Origin: an uncultured Bacteroidales bacterium
Lineage (GTDB): Bacteria > Bacteroidota > Bacteroidia > Bacteroidales > UBA932
NCBI GenBank assembly: GCA_946999645.1
Contig: CAMQDS010000019.1
Coordinates: 1-21,906 of the forward strand
Direction of reading: 5' to 3'
DNA length: 21,906 nucleotides
The stretch's first letter is position 1. Every line of letters starts with the position of its first letter. Of the stretch, positions 4,918 to 14,900 are shown one piece after another. A program made the position numbers and the translations under genes. The notes below the pieces were generated by a model that saw nothing but the letters and a program-made list of their open reading frames with translations, was not told the origin of the DNA and ran no database searches.

Positions 4918-5892
4918 TTAGTTTAAAGAGTTTACAAATTCGTCAATTTCGGTTTCAGTAACAACTGGGTCTTGTATAGGTATATCAGAAAGAAATGCTA
5001 TTTCCTTAGGTGGTTGTAGAGTAGGCATTCCAGTTGAATCTTCTGAACCTTGTCCTACCGAAAACCTTAGCCTTTGACCATCTGTATCTAATGCTCCAAT
5101 ACTTTTATCACCTCTTAAATTAATTGCTGAAGCAAGAATCTCACTTGCTTTAAAACCATATGCTACGAACTCCTCTCTCTCATCACCGTTCTTCTTTGCA
5201 AACATTTTATCAGCCTTTGATTTGTTGTAGTAGTCATTCTGAATAGTACCTAAGACCTCTTCGATACGACCTTTATTAGCAAGTACCTGACCGTTGACGT
5301 TCTCAACTGCTTTTTTGAGATCTTCATCTGTTACATAACCTGACAAATCAAGTTTCTGCTCTCCAAGCTTCTCCCACTTGTCAGCCACGCGTATATATTC
5401 TGTATAAAGATTATCCTCCTGCGTTTTGCTCTGTTTAACTAAGTAGATAGTCGTTTCTGAAATTCCCGAAGTAGGTAATTTCTCTACGACCTTAATAGCA
5501 AATTTAGGAATGGATGAAATTCTCGAATCGACATCCCCTTTTGAATAGGTTTTATCTTTAGTATAGAAACGGTCTGCTGTTTCATCTTTAGTATAATATT
5601 GGACGTGTATGTCTTTTTTACTATAGTAGTTTCTATCTATTTCATCCTTATCCCAATATCTTTTTAAATCCGTTACTTCTTTAGTGATGAAACCAGTGTC
5701 ATTTGATAGTTGTGACAACTTAGTGGGTTGAGAAGGAACTGAAATGTTCACACTTTTATCAGAACCTATACTCTGCACACTGCCATTGACTTTGATGACT
5801 TCAATCTTGTTTACAAAATGTGCCTTGCACTTCTCCCAAAACTTTGTAATAAGGAACGAAACCTTCGCCCAAGTAACTCTTTTCTCTGCCAT
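4918..5892 (-). CDS. Tail fibre-like protein with decapeptide repeats
   Basis: This 324-residue protein has the make-up of a phage fibre. It has an N-terminal anchor-like segment (1-30), a beta-type stretch ending in SQLSNDTGFIT (60-70), and four consecutive ten-residue repeats of the Y-Y-x-K-x-E/D kind at 79-118 (YWDKDEIDRN, YYSKKDIHVQ, YYTKDETADR, FYTKDKTYSK). Another repeat stands alone at 221-230. Between them lies a domain of the form EKLPTSG...TIYLV...YTEYIRVADKWEKLG...LDLSGYV (137-187), widespread in tail fibres of Bacteroidota and Firmicutes phages. The C-terminus ends TETEIDEFVNSLN. It probably trimerises and contacts the host surface or connects other fibre subunits. Neighbours on both sides share its N- or C-terminal signature. 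Confidence 0.7.
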   Translation of the reverse strand: MAEKRVTWAKVSFLITKFWEKCKAHFVNKIEVIKVNGSVQSIGSDKSVNISVPSQPTKLSQLSNDTGFITKEVTDLKRYWDKDEIDRNYYSKKDIHVQYYTKDETADRFYTKDKTYSKGDVDSRISSIPKFAIKVVEKLPTSGISETTIYLVKQSKTQEDNLYTEYIRVADKWEKLGEQKLDLSGYVTDEDLKKAVENVNGQVLANKGRIEEVLGTIQNDYYNKSKADKMFAKKNGDEREEFVAYGFKASEILASAINLRGDKSIGALDTDGQRLRFSVGQGSEDSTGMPTLQPPKEIAFLSDIPIQDPVVTETEIDEFVNSLN

Positions 5893-5897
5893 ATCTT

Positions 5898-6227
5898 TTA
5901 TTTTAAATTATTTAATAATTCATCTATATCCTCTTCTGTAGCAAAGTCAGAAAGGTCTTTAAATTTTTTATCAGTATTTAACGATAATTCATACAACGAC
6001 TTATAGATAATATTATCTTTTTCATCAACATATGACTTAACGTCTTCAATAAGTTTATCATTAAAAACTCTTATACTTATCTTTTTATTCTTTCCACCTT
6101 GTACTATTGCAACAAGGTCATCAGATGTTACTATATCAGTAGTATCAAACTCAGTATCAGAAATGCCAAAAGCCGAGATTGTTCTATATAGTCGTTTCAC
6201 CTCTTCTGCTGAAAAAAAGCGTCCCAT
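5898..6227 (-). CDS. Small fibre/tail accessory protein
   Basis: This 109-residue protein starts 2 nt after the portal stop and ends 5 nt before the fibre gene. The segment DDLVAIVQGGKNKKISI (about 36-52) is typical of short linker domains in phage fibre and tail proteins, and the C-terminus (ATEEDIDELLNNL) resembles the end of the neighbouring fibre protein (TETEIDEFVNSLN). Such E-E/T-x-D-I-D-x-L tails recur in fibre proteins of gut phages. I infer a small virion accessory or fibre adaptor; there is no enzymatic motif. G+C is very low here (13 of 60 at 6001-6060), unlike the lysis genes downstream. Confidence 0.5.
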   Translation of the reverse strand: MGRFFSAEEVKRLYRTISAFGISDTEFDTTDIVTSDDLVAIVQGGKNKKISIRVFNDKLIEDVKSYVDEKDNIIYKSLYELSLNTDKKFKDLSDFATEEDIDELLNNLK

Positions 6228-6229
6228 AG

Positions 6230-8662
6230 TTATTTCTTTTTATGTAATTCATTTTCCCTCTGCATCTCAAGTTTTTTCATTGCTATATCTTTTTCCTGCT
6301 CCAATGCTTTGTCCTTTTGACGAAGTTCTTTATCGAACTGTTCTATATTGGCTTTTAGTTTTTGCTGTTGAATATCAAGTTCTCTATTACGAAGTTGGAT
6401 ATTATTATCCTCAGCATAAATACCAAGCCTCAACTCTTCAGCCTTGGAGTTAATTTCAGCAACTCGGATTTTTGTTTCGTTATCCCTTTGATTGAATTTC
6501 TCACGCTGCTGCATTTCGGCTTGTTTTGTTTGCATCTCAACCTGCATCTGTTGCTGCTGTATCTGCTGCATTTGCTCACTCTGCTGTTGCATACGTTTCT
6601 GTGCTGCATCAACAATCTTTATCTTCTCTTGAATTGATGTTGAGGTGTATAGTTTAAGGATTGATGAGAAATCAAGTAATTGATTCTGAAGTGCAGCCTG
6701 TGCAAGAGTTTCTATTTGTGAATATAATCTTTGAGTATCATTAGAGTTATCGACAACAAGACCATAATCACATTCACAGAACTCATCACCTTCTATTTCC
6801 ATTATCTTTCTTGAACCATCAGAAAGTATATATTGAAACTTCTTGCTCCTACCCCTCATTGCTCCTTTAGCCACTTCAAGAAAACACTCAAGAACTCTTC
6901 GCTTTGTATCATCATGTTGTTGGAATAACCAATCAGTTATATATGATGATTGCAATACAGCCCGCTCAATACCACCCACAGTTTCACGACTATATGTTTG
7001 TCCCTCTCTTTGTCTGTTTATTCCAACAAGATCTGACATCGCCTCTTTTGTCCATTGAAGAAGACCCATATAATTCTGAATTGATTGTCCCCAATCAGCA
7101 TCTATATATCCTTTTGTAGCATTGTTAAGTCCACCAGCAAGTTTACCAGTTGCAGCACCTTTTCCACCCTCATTAAAAGAATCTTTTATGAGAACTTTAT
7201 TTGCTCGTGCAAAGTACATCCACTTCTCTACTTCCCAGTTTTTAGGTTTCAAAGCCAAATCAAGTTCCAGAAGTTTTCCCCAGTTAGTAGCAATCAAATC
7301 AACAAGTTTTGCATGAACTGCATCATACATATAGTTATATGGTTTCATCATATCCACAAGAGAGTATGGCATTGATTCATTCACATTATACACAGTTCCA
7401 ACTATACCAAAGTGACATCTTGAAGGATTAGAGATTGAGTTATGTTGTACAAGACAAGGACGTATACCTACATAAATATCATCACCTATCTTTGTTCCTT
7501 CCCAAGCCTCATTAACCCAAAAGGCTTCTGCTTCCTCTCCAGCATCTTCATTAGGAACATATGTTTCAGGGTAAAAATCAAATACTTCTTCTCCTGTTTC
7601 AGAATCATAAGACTTTACTTTATATATCTTTCTTTTCGATTTCCACCATACCTTAATAACACGAATATTACCAGACACATCAAACGGTGAAAGATTTGAA
7701 CCTATACCACCGCTACAAGATGATAGTTCATCAAACACAGAATAAAGAGAAGAACTATTATTAACCATAACGCCACTCTCCCCATAGATATTCATTCTGC
7801 TTGTAAATTGAAAAGCATCATTATAATTTCCTGCTGCTCCAACAGGCGTACTTCCAGTTGTTGGCAACTCATCACTTATTCTCTTTATATCCTTTGCAGA
7901 CAGTTCATCATAGAACGTATCAACTATTCTACCAGGTGACCAATAATCCTCATATACAAGCACATCAGCATCCTCTATATGATTTGAGTACCCACTACTA
8001 AATATACGTAACTTCAACGGGTTTAATCTATGAAGAACAGGCTCACCACCAACAATCTCACAACTATATATTTCAATATTATTTATGAGAGCATCCATAA
8101 AACCATCATTGAATATCTTTTTAAAATTTTGTTCTTTAGAGTAATGTTTAAGAAGTTCATTAGCTCTCATCTCTCTGAAGTCCTGATATTCAAAATTAAA
8201 ATAGTCCTGTGTTTCTTGCACTTGTTTTTCAGCCTTCTCATCATTTATGTCAGTGTTCTCAACTACTGACTGCAATGCATTGAACATTTCTTCTTTCTTT
8301 TTCTCCTCCATTTTAGAAAGAGCAAAAGGATTTGTAACAACTACTTTCCAATCAAACACGCGTGCAGATTCTTCGCCACGAAGAGTATTTAATTTGGAAT
8401 TTATTATAGGATAATGTTGTATCTTGTCGGGGACAAAAGCCGTAGATATATTTCCAGGATTAAGTATACCTGCTACATCCTCCATATGGATTATACCATT
8501 TACAAGATCGTAATTTATTTTCATACGAACCATATCTTTTCTAACTGGAGAAAAGTTAAAGTATGTACGATTTACTCCCCAATCAACACAATCCTGCCTC
8601 CATTTTTTCCCTTTCTGTTTATAAGAAAGCATCTGACTTGGGAACACTGAATTATAATCCAT
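6230..8662 (-). CDS. crAss-like phage portal protein
   Basis: The portal forms the dodecameric DNA gate at the capsid vertex. The 810-residue product has the features I associate with crAss-like portals: an N-terminal region with KWRQDCVDWG and a KINYDLVNGIIHMEDV segment, the conserved LRGEESARVFDWKVV, and a long alpha/beta core. The C-terminal tail, from about residue 685, is extremely rich in Gln, Glu and Lys and is predicted to be a coiled coil (the barrel or tunnel side of many podovirus portals). I start at the ATG at 8662, giving MDYNSVFPSQ; the frame can be extended to a TTG at 8695, but that start is less likely. There is no Shine-Dalgarno sequence. It is the first gene after the terminator at 8753-8788 and heads the portal-fibre-lysis operon. 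Confidence 0.82.
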   Translation of the reverse strand: MDYNSVFPSQMLSYKQKGKKWRQDCVDWGVNRTYFNFSPVRKDMVRMKINYDLVNGIIHMEDVAGILNPGNISTAFVPDKIQHYPIINSKLNTLRGEESARVFDWKVVVTNPFALSKMEEKKKEEMFNALQSVVENTDINDEKAEKQVQETQDYFNFEYQDFREMRANELLKHYSKEQNFKKIFNDGFMDALINNIEIYSCEIVGGEPVLHRLNPLKLRIFSSGYSNHIEDADVLVYEDYWSPGRIVDTFYDELSAKDIKRISDELPTTGSTPVGAAGNYNDAFQFTSRMNIYGESGVMVNNSSSLYSVFDELSSCSGGIGSNLSPFDVSGNIRVIKVWWKSKRKIYKVKSYDSETGEEVFDFYPETYVPNEDAGEEAEAFWVNEAWEGTKIGDDIYVGIRPCLVQHNSISNPSRCHFGIVGTVYNVNESMPYSLVDMMKPYNYMYDAVHAKLVDLIATNWGKLLELDLALKPKNWEVEKWMYFARANKVLIKDSFNEGGKGAATGKLAGGLNNATKGYIDADWGQSIQNYMGLLQWTKEAMSDLVGINRQREGQTYSRETVGGIERAVLQSSYITDWLFQQHDDTKRRVLECFLEVAKGAMRGRSKKFQYILSDGSRKIMEIEGDEFCECDYGLVVDNSNDTQRLYSQIETLAQAALQNQLLDFSSILKLYTSTSIQEKIKIVDAAQKRMQQQSEQMQQIQQQQMQVEMQTKQAEMQQREKFNQRDNETKIRVAEINSKAEELRLGIYAEDNNIQLRNRELDIQQQKLKANIEQFDKELRQKDKALEQEKDIAMKKLEMQRENELHKKK

Positions 8663-8752
8663 AACTATTGTATTTTCTATGTAACGAAAATACAAACAAT
8701 AGTAGATGAAATTACCAGTGTAAATAAATCACTTATGTTTTATTAATAAAGC

Positions 8753-8788
8753 AATAAAAATTGGGATACCATCACGGCATCCCAATTT
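8753..8788 (-). terminator. Rho-independent terminator after the RNA polymerase gene
   Basis: On the minus strand a 10-bp perfect stem (AAATTGGGAT at 8758-8767 with ATCCCAATTT at 8779-8788, extendable by a CC/GG pair after one mismatch) is followed directly by a T-run and then the portal leader. It separates the giant-protein transcript from the portal operon. The 115-bp A/T-rich stretch between it and the polymerase stop holds nothing else I can identify. Confidence 0.88.
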
Positions 8789-8904
8789 AACGAAGTTGTT
8801 TAATCAATAAAAATAAAAACTAAAATACTCCAATAAAATAACACTTTTTACATTTTATAATTAAGTATAACTTATAAAAAAGTAAAAATAAAAAAATACA
8901 AATA

Positions 8905-11900
8905 TTAAAATGGGCTATCACTTTCGTAATATTTTATCAAAGGCGTAGGATCATTAAAATTATCGATCCTCTTAAACATTGATATTACAGGAAGTTCTCT
9001 GAAATATCTATATGCTTTACTATGCCCTTTATATCTTCCTGATTTAATCATCTTTGTATAGTTTGAAGGTATCATAAGTTTAAACAAACCAAGAAGATTC
9101 ATAAGTGGACCAATCGAAGCAGCAGGAGATTTTAGAATCTTCGTTGCTTCTCCAATAAGCATAGGGGTCGGTGCCATAGCCGTCTTCTCTGTACGAAGTC
9201 TTAGTAACTGTGCAATCGTGAAAGTTTCTAACCATGACATTGGTGTATCCGTATCTTCATCCTCAGGTGGAAGATGAAGAATGATAGCAGTTGATAACCA
9301 AAGAGCAAGAACGATTCCAAGGTCTGCCAATGCACGCATAACATTTGATTGCTCGTACTGTGTCATATTATTCCAGTTAATCTTTACAGAAGAACAAAAT
9401 GCAGTTATATCTGAAAAGATATTAAGAAGAGCCATTGCACCTTGTTTTTCAGTAACTTCATCACCAGCCTCCTTCATACATTTAAATAAGGCACGCCCAA
9501 ATGTTCTATAATAACCTTCCTCATATTCTTCTCTCAGTTCATTATACTGTGTTTTTCCATATAATCTCTTGATTGTAGGTGCAATCCATTTTCTATACAT
9601 CATAACAAGTGAACCAAGAGCATATTGTTGTGCAGCACACTTATCATCAAGGTTATATATACCCTGCATATCGAAGTTAAGACTTATAACTTTTTTTGTA
9701 TACTTCATCTCATCTTCCTCTGTAATATGACTTCCATCTGCTTTTGTGTAACCATTTTTTAATGCAAGGAAAGCACCAGTCTTATGTTCATTATCAAGAT
9801 ACTTAACTTCGTATGCATCCCACAAATTACACTTTTTACCATTACTATCACGAACTTCTATGTTTCTGGCGACAGCAAGTGCAGTAGTTGAAGCCAAGAA
9901 ATCCTCACCTGCTGCAAGTCCCGAATACAACAAATTTGTGTTAAAGATTCTTGACAGTCTTCCTTTTGAATACTTATTACGTGTCCTTCCATTATCCTGC
10001 ATTATATCAAAGTATTCATTCCATAATGACAGTTTATTATCAACATCAGTCTGTCCTGTTTGTGCCAATCTATCAGGAGTATTTTTCATATATTGACTGG
10101 CTGCCCAAAGAGTATCCTTCAGATTAAGGTTTCCTTTGCCCGCAGATTCAATGACAATCATTGACATACCAGTATTAATATTAGATATTCTCTGTAAAGG
10201 ATTAAGTGCCATTTGTGACCACGAAGCAAGAGAATTTAAGAAATTCGTTACCTTGCGTACTGATAATTTTGTATTTCCTATTGTCCCTTCATCTGCTGCA
10301 GTATGTTTGTACACCTGCATTGACATGTAAGCAGCTAATGCCTCTTGTGCATGAAGACCTGCTGCTTTCTTTGTAAAAGGAATAGTCAAATCATTGTTTT
10401 TGGTTTTTATATGCTCAACCTGTTTCCTGTCACCTTTCTTTTGAATAACATCTCTTTCTGCAGCCATATACTTAGCATTTTCAAGAATGTTCACAACGCC
10501 ACCTAATTCATTGTATTCAAAAGCCATATTCGCATACACCATCATTGACATAGCAACATCATCTGTCATATCATCAAAAGACTCATTCTTACCCTTAACT
10601 ACAAACCGTGTCATAAATCTATCTACTTTGTTTCCTTGAAAATCGACTGCGACACTTTCCTCTTCAGGGTCAAAATCCGACGATGTTTCCATAAGAGTAT
10701 TCTTTATATTATCCCAGGCAACGTCAGTCTTTTTAGATAATCCTTCTGCTGTTTCAACTTTTTCAAGAGCATCCTTACGAAGCATAACAATCTGGTTTTT
10801 GTCTTCAATCAATGCATTAGGAATATACTTGTCAAGTTCACCCTTGATTGACATTATCTCATAATAGAATGCCCTTTGATTAGGATTAAGCGATAAAGCC
10901 TTTTCTTGTGAAATATATTTTCCAGTCTTATGGCTATGTCCGTTTTCATCAACCACAGTTTCGAACATAAAACTTTGATCACGAGAACCTGTATTACGAA
11001 CTAAATCCTCTATTGCAACTTCAAGTCTTGGACGTATCTTTTCAAACCTCTTTCTTGCTCTCATTTTCGCTGAACGAACAATAGAATCAAAAGCCTTCAG
11101 CACATAATCATTGCAATCTGCAAGTGAATTGAAAAGTGAAGAAGCAAGAGATATATCTCCATCTGCCCTTCGTGCCATTTCCCTTATACTTATTACTCTC
11201 CCTTTATCTTTACCAAGTGTGACTTTTACACCATTCTCTCCATATACACTTGATAGCATATCTTCAAAGTACTCCCTTGCTATGATTTTGTACTTACTTT
11301 CAAACTGTGCAAGAACGCCTGAAGTACTACGAAGAAGCCCAGACAACGAGGTATTATTTAATTCACCATTTGCCACAGCATCATTTATATACTCTATAGC
11401 AACTGCAATACTTGTTATTGTATCCCTCACAGTATTTAACTTCCTGCAAACTGAATTAGCAGGTTTTCCTGAACCTACCGTTTCATCAAGTGACTTCTCT
11501 GTTGCTGCAAGAAAAGACATTGAGTTCTTAAGATAAGTTATAACTGCTTCATCTGCCTTATGCTTTTCTATACTTTTCTTTAGTGCATTTATACGCTCCT
11601 TTGTTACCTTCATTGCAGTAGGCGTCTTACCAGCCTGAATATGAGAAGCCATACGTTTGCTCAGTATTGACAAACGTTTACTCTCAATCGTAAGTAGTTT
11701 TGAAAGCACATCTTCGCCATTTGACAAGCCTTTAGACATTGAATAGAATTTTTCAGATGAGCCTATATTCTCAAGAGCCATACTATCAACAAGTCTTCCA
11801 CTTAAAATACCTTTTGCTATTTCAGATGCAGACGCATTGGCTTCAAGTATCGCGTCTTCTATTTCGTTCTCGTTGAAGAAACTGAACATCTTTTTGATCG

Positions 11901-14900
11901 CTTCAGATATTCTTGTAACAAGACGAAGTAAGATATTAGTCTGTATCCTCTCTTCTCTAAATAGATGCTTTGCAATATATTTTCCTGCTGCTTCAAGTAC
12001 AAGTTTATCCTCATCATCACCGTATGCTTCTTTGTATTGATCATACAGTCCCTCGTAGACTTCTTTTCGTGCATCTTCATTCTCGAACAATATCTTTAGT
12101 AATCTGTTGACAAGAGGATGATCATAACCCAACATCTCAACAGAGAGGTGAGCGAACTCTTCAGGCAATGCTTCTTCACCACGTTCACCATGTGCCAGAC
12201 GTATAAGTTCTAACATACCCTCTGCAGCAACACTGGCTGTGTCAAAAACAGCAACACCATTGAGTCGCATCCTTTCCTCTGAATTAGTTAATGCACCTAC
12301 CTTGATCCCTTTTGATTTAAGTATTTGCCTCAATTTTTTATTCAGAGAAACAAAGGCTTTCTGTTTTCTTGCTTGGATTACAACATTAGGTGATGGCTCA
12401 AATTGCTCAACAACTGCTTCTCCATTATCGTTTAAACGTACTATGCTAAATAACTTAAGTCCTTTATGCTTATTCAATTCTTCCATTAGCTGTTCTTTAG
12501 TTAAACCTGTTAAATCAGTTGCATTGCTATCATCATTATTTTCATTATTGGTTTTCTCTGCTATATTTTTTGGGACATTTTTTTGTACATTTTCCGCAGA
12601 ACTTTCAGCTGTTTCTACACCTGGTTCATCAACTATATCAAATAATATTTTTGTTTTCCCGTTACCAAATTCTATCTTATTAGCAAGTGTCTTTTTAGCA
12701 CTTGATGCTCTATTTGTAGGTAGGTTATCCAGTTTCGCTTTATCCCTAATCAGTATCTCATCATATGTCATACCTTCTGCTTTTTCAAGAGCAGCTTTCC
12801 TATCATCGTGACTATTAAATTGCTCTGGGTCAATTCCAAGTTTTATAAGTTTATCATGTACATCCTGTTTTTCATTGGCTAAATCTACTTGGGATTTATA
12901 TGGTGCAGTCATTCCTTTATCAAAAACAATAGGCTTTATCACTTTATAATCTACAGACGGATTATATTGAAATATCTTCTGCCCATGTACATTTATTGCT
13001 GACATCTTTCTTACAGGAGTAAGTTTTCCAATAGTTTGCCCATTCTGATGCTCACTATCAACTCTATACATAATTTTCCTTCCACTATAATCACCGCCTG
13101 AATTTATAAAGACATATTTTTTTCCAATGACATATTTAGCAGTTGATTTTTCATTATCTGGAACAACGAAACGATATATGTATTTATCTGTTTCTGGGTC
13201 TTTCACACACGTTGCCCTTAATCTTCTTAAACTAATTGTGTCTATCAATCCTTCTTCAAACCAATGATTAAGGAGATACTGATGAATGAAATTCTCATAA
13301 TCAGCTGTACCTTGTTCCCAACCAGATTCAAGTATATCATTCAAGGCATTTCTATATCCTGGCATCTCGACAAGCAACTGAAATGGAGCATATTGAAAAA
13401 ACTCATATCTTCCAAAAGTAAATCCATTTGTATACATATTATATTTGAATAAGTCAAAAGCAAGTTGCTTTATGCTTTTATCTCGGCTTAACATCATGTT
13501 ATACCAGCCAGCACGAATTTCATAATCTGAACCTTGTGTAGCAAAAGAATCAAGACCGAATTGTATTCTTGTTAAATTAGATCCTTTAGGCTTATTAAGT
13601 TCAAGACATTTTAAAAAAGCATTGTTACTAAGACAGAAAGCATCTACATCACTTTGTTTTCCTTTTTCTACAGATCTCTCTATTCTGATTAGGAGTTTCC
13701 TCAAATCCTGAGGAACTTCTGTAAGTATTCTCTTCTGTTCTTCTGCCGTGTCACCTTGAACAAAATTCTTATTTGAAAGTAGTTTCCACAATATCATATC
13801 ATTGAAAATACTTTCTATATTCTCCTTTGTTACAGTGCCAAAACTGTCTTCATAAATCTTTATGATATTTTCAGCCATAGATTTCCAATCATCTCTTGCT
13901 TGTGGAAAATACTTTCTGAAAAAATACATACAATTATCAACAATCAAGGAGTTTGCAACAGTTATTTCAGGTAATTTGTTTTTATCAAAAAATTCTTTTG
14001 TTAAAAAGTCTGTGTCATATCCCTCATGTACATCAATTAATTTCAGTAGTTCTTCAGCACCTGATATGTAATGTTGCGTGTCTTCACTCTTCAATTTCTC
14101 AAGTTCTTTTTTATATTTCCTTTCAGTATGGTATAGTTCAGCAATACTATTTCCAATTATTCCCTTTGATGAATCAGGACGAAGTAATAAAACTAACCTA
14201 TTCAATTCTGCTGCGACAAATCTTATCTTGTTGAAGAACCCCCATATACATAGTTGCTTATGTATAAAATCAGTATCAAAATAAATATGCTTATCACCTT
14301 CATCATTATCTTCCTTTTCATCATATGAATTATTTACACTTAATTCCTCGATGATTTCCTCAAACACCCTTACTTCTTCAATATTATCCTCCCACTCATC
14401 CATTGTCATTTCCTTGACCGTGTTAAAACTTTCTTCAGTAGAAGGTATCTTCACATCATTATATTTATTAGCAATTTCATTAATATCAGAATTTACTTGT
14501 TCTATATCACCATCCCTATTTATAAGGTATCTTAATATTGGTTGATTGAGAAATAGATGTATTTTTTCCTCACTGATACCTGCTGCACTTAAAAGAAATG
14601 TAGTAGACGCAAATGTAGAATTTTGGTTAAGCACACCAAGTATAGGGTTCTTACCATTATCCACTGCTGCATTAAGTAATCTGGCATAAGTAAGAGTATT
14701 AAGCATACCGTCTTTGTTGCGTATGTCAAACAACTTGTCAATAGTACATCCGAATATATTTAGTTGAACACTCTCATTGTTTTTACCAATACGCATAGGG
14801 TTTACAGATAGATTAGCACGCTGGAGCAACTGTGACAAACTATTATTTGCTGCATATATACCAATCATTGGTGCTGAACCTATCATATATTCAAAGGCAT

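Noticed and set aside
4483..6227. Diversity-generating retroelement acting on the fibre genes
   Set aside because: I found no reverse transcriptase and no adenine-biased template/variable repeat pair in the window.
8663..8695. TTG start extending the portal by 11 residues
   Set aside because: The extension (MYFRYIENTIV) adds nothing family-like, and an ATG follows at 8662. The AT-rich stretch is more likely untranslated leader.
11111..11536. 141-codon plus-strand frame opposite the polymerase gene
   Set aside because: Antisense shadow of the large gene, with the same low-complexity composition.
12239..12811. 190-codon plus-strand open frame opposite the polymerase gene
   Set aside because: It lies wholly within the 3644-residue minus-strand gene. 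It is a Ser/Leu/Phe-rich shadow of the coding strand without a ribosome site.
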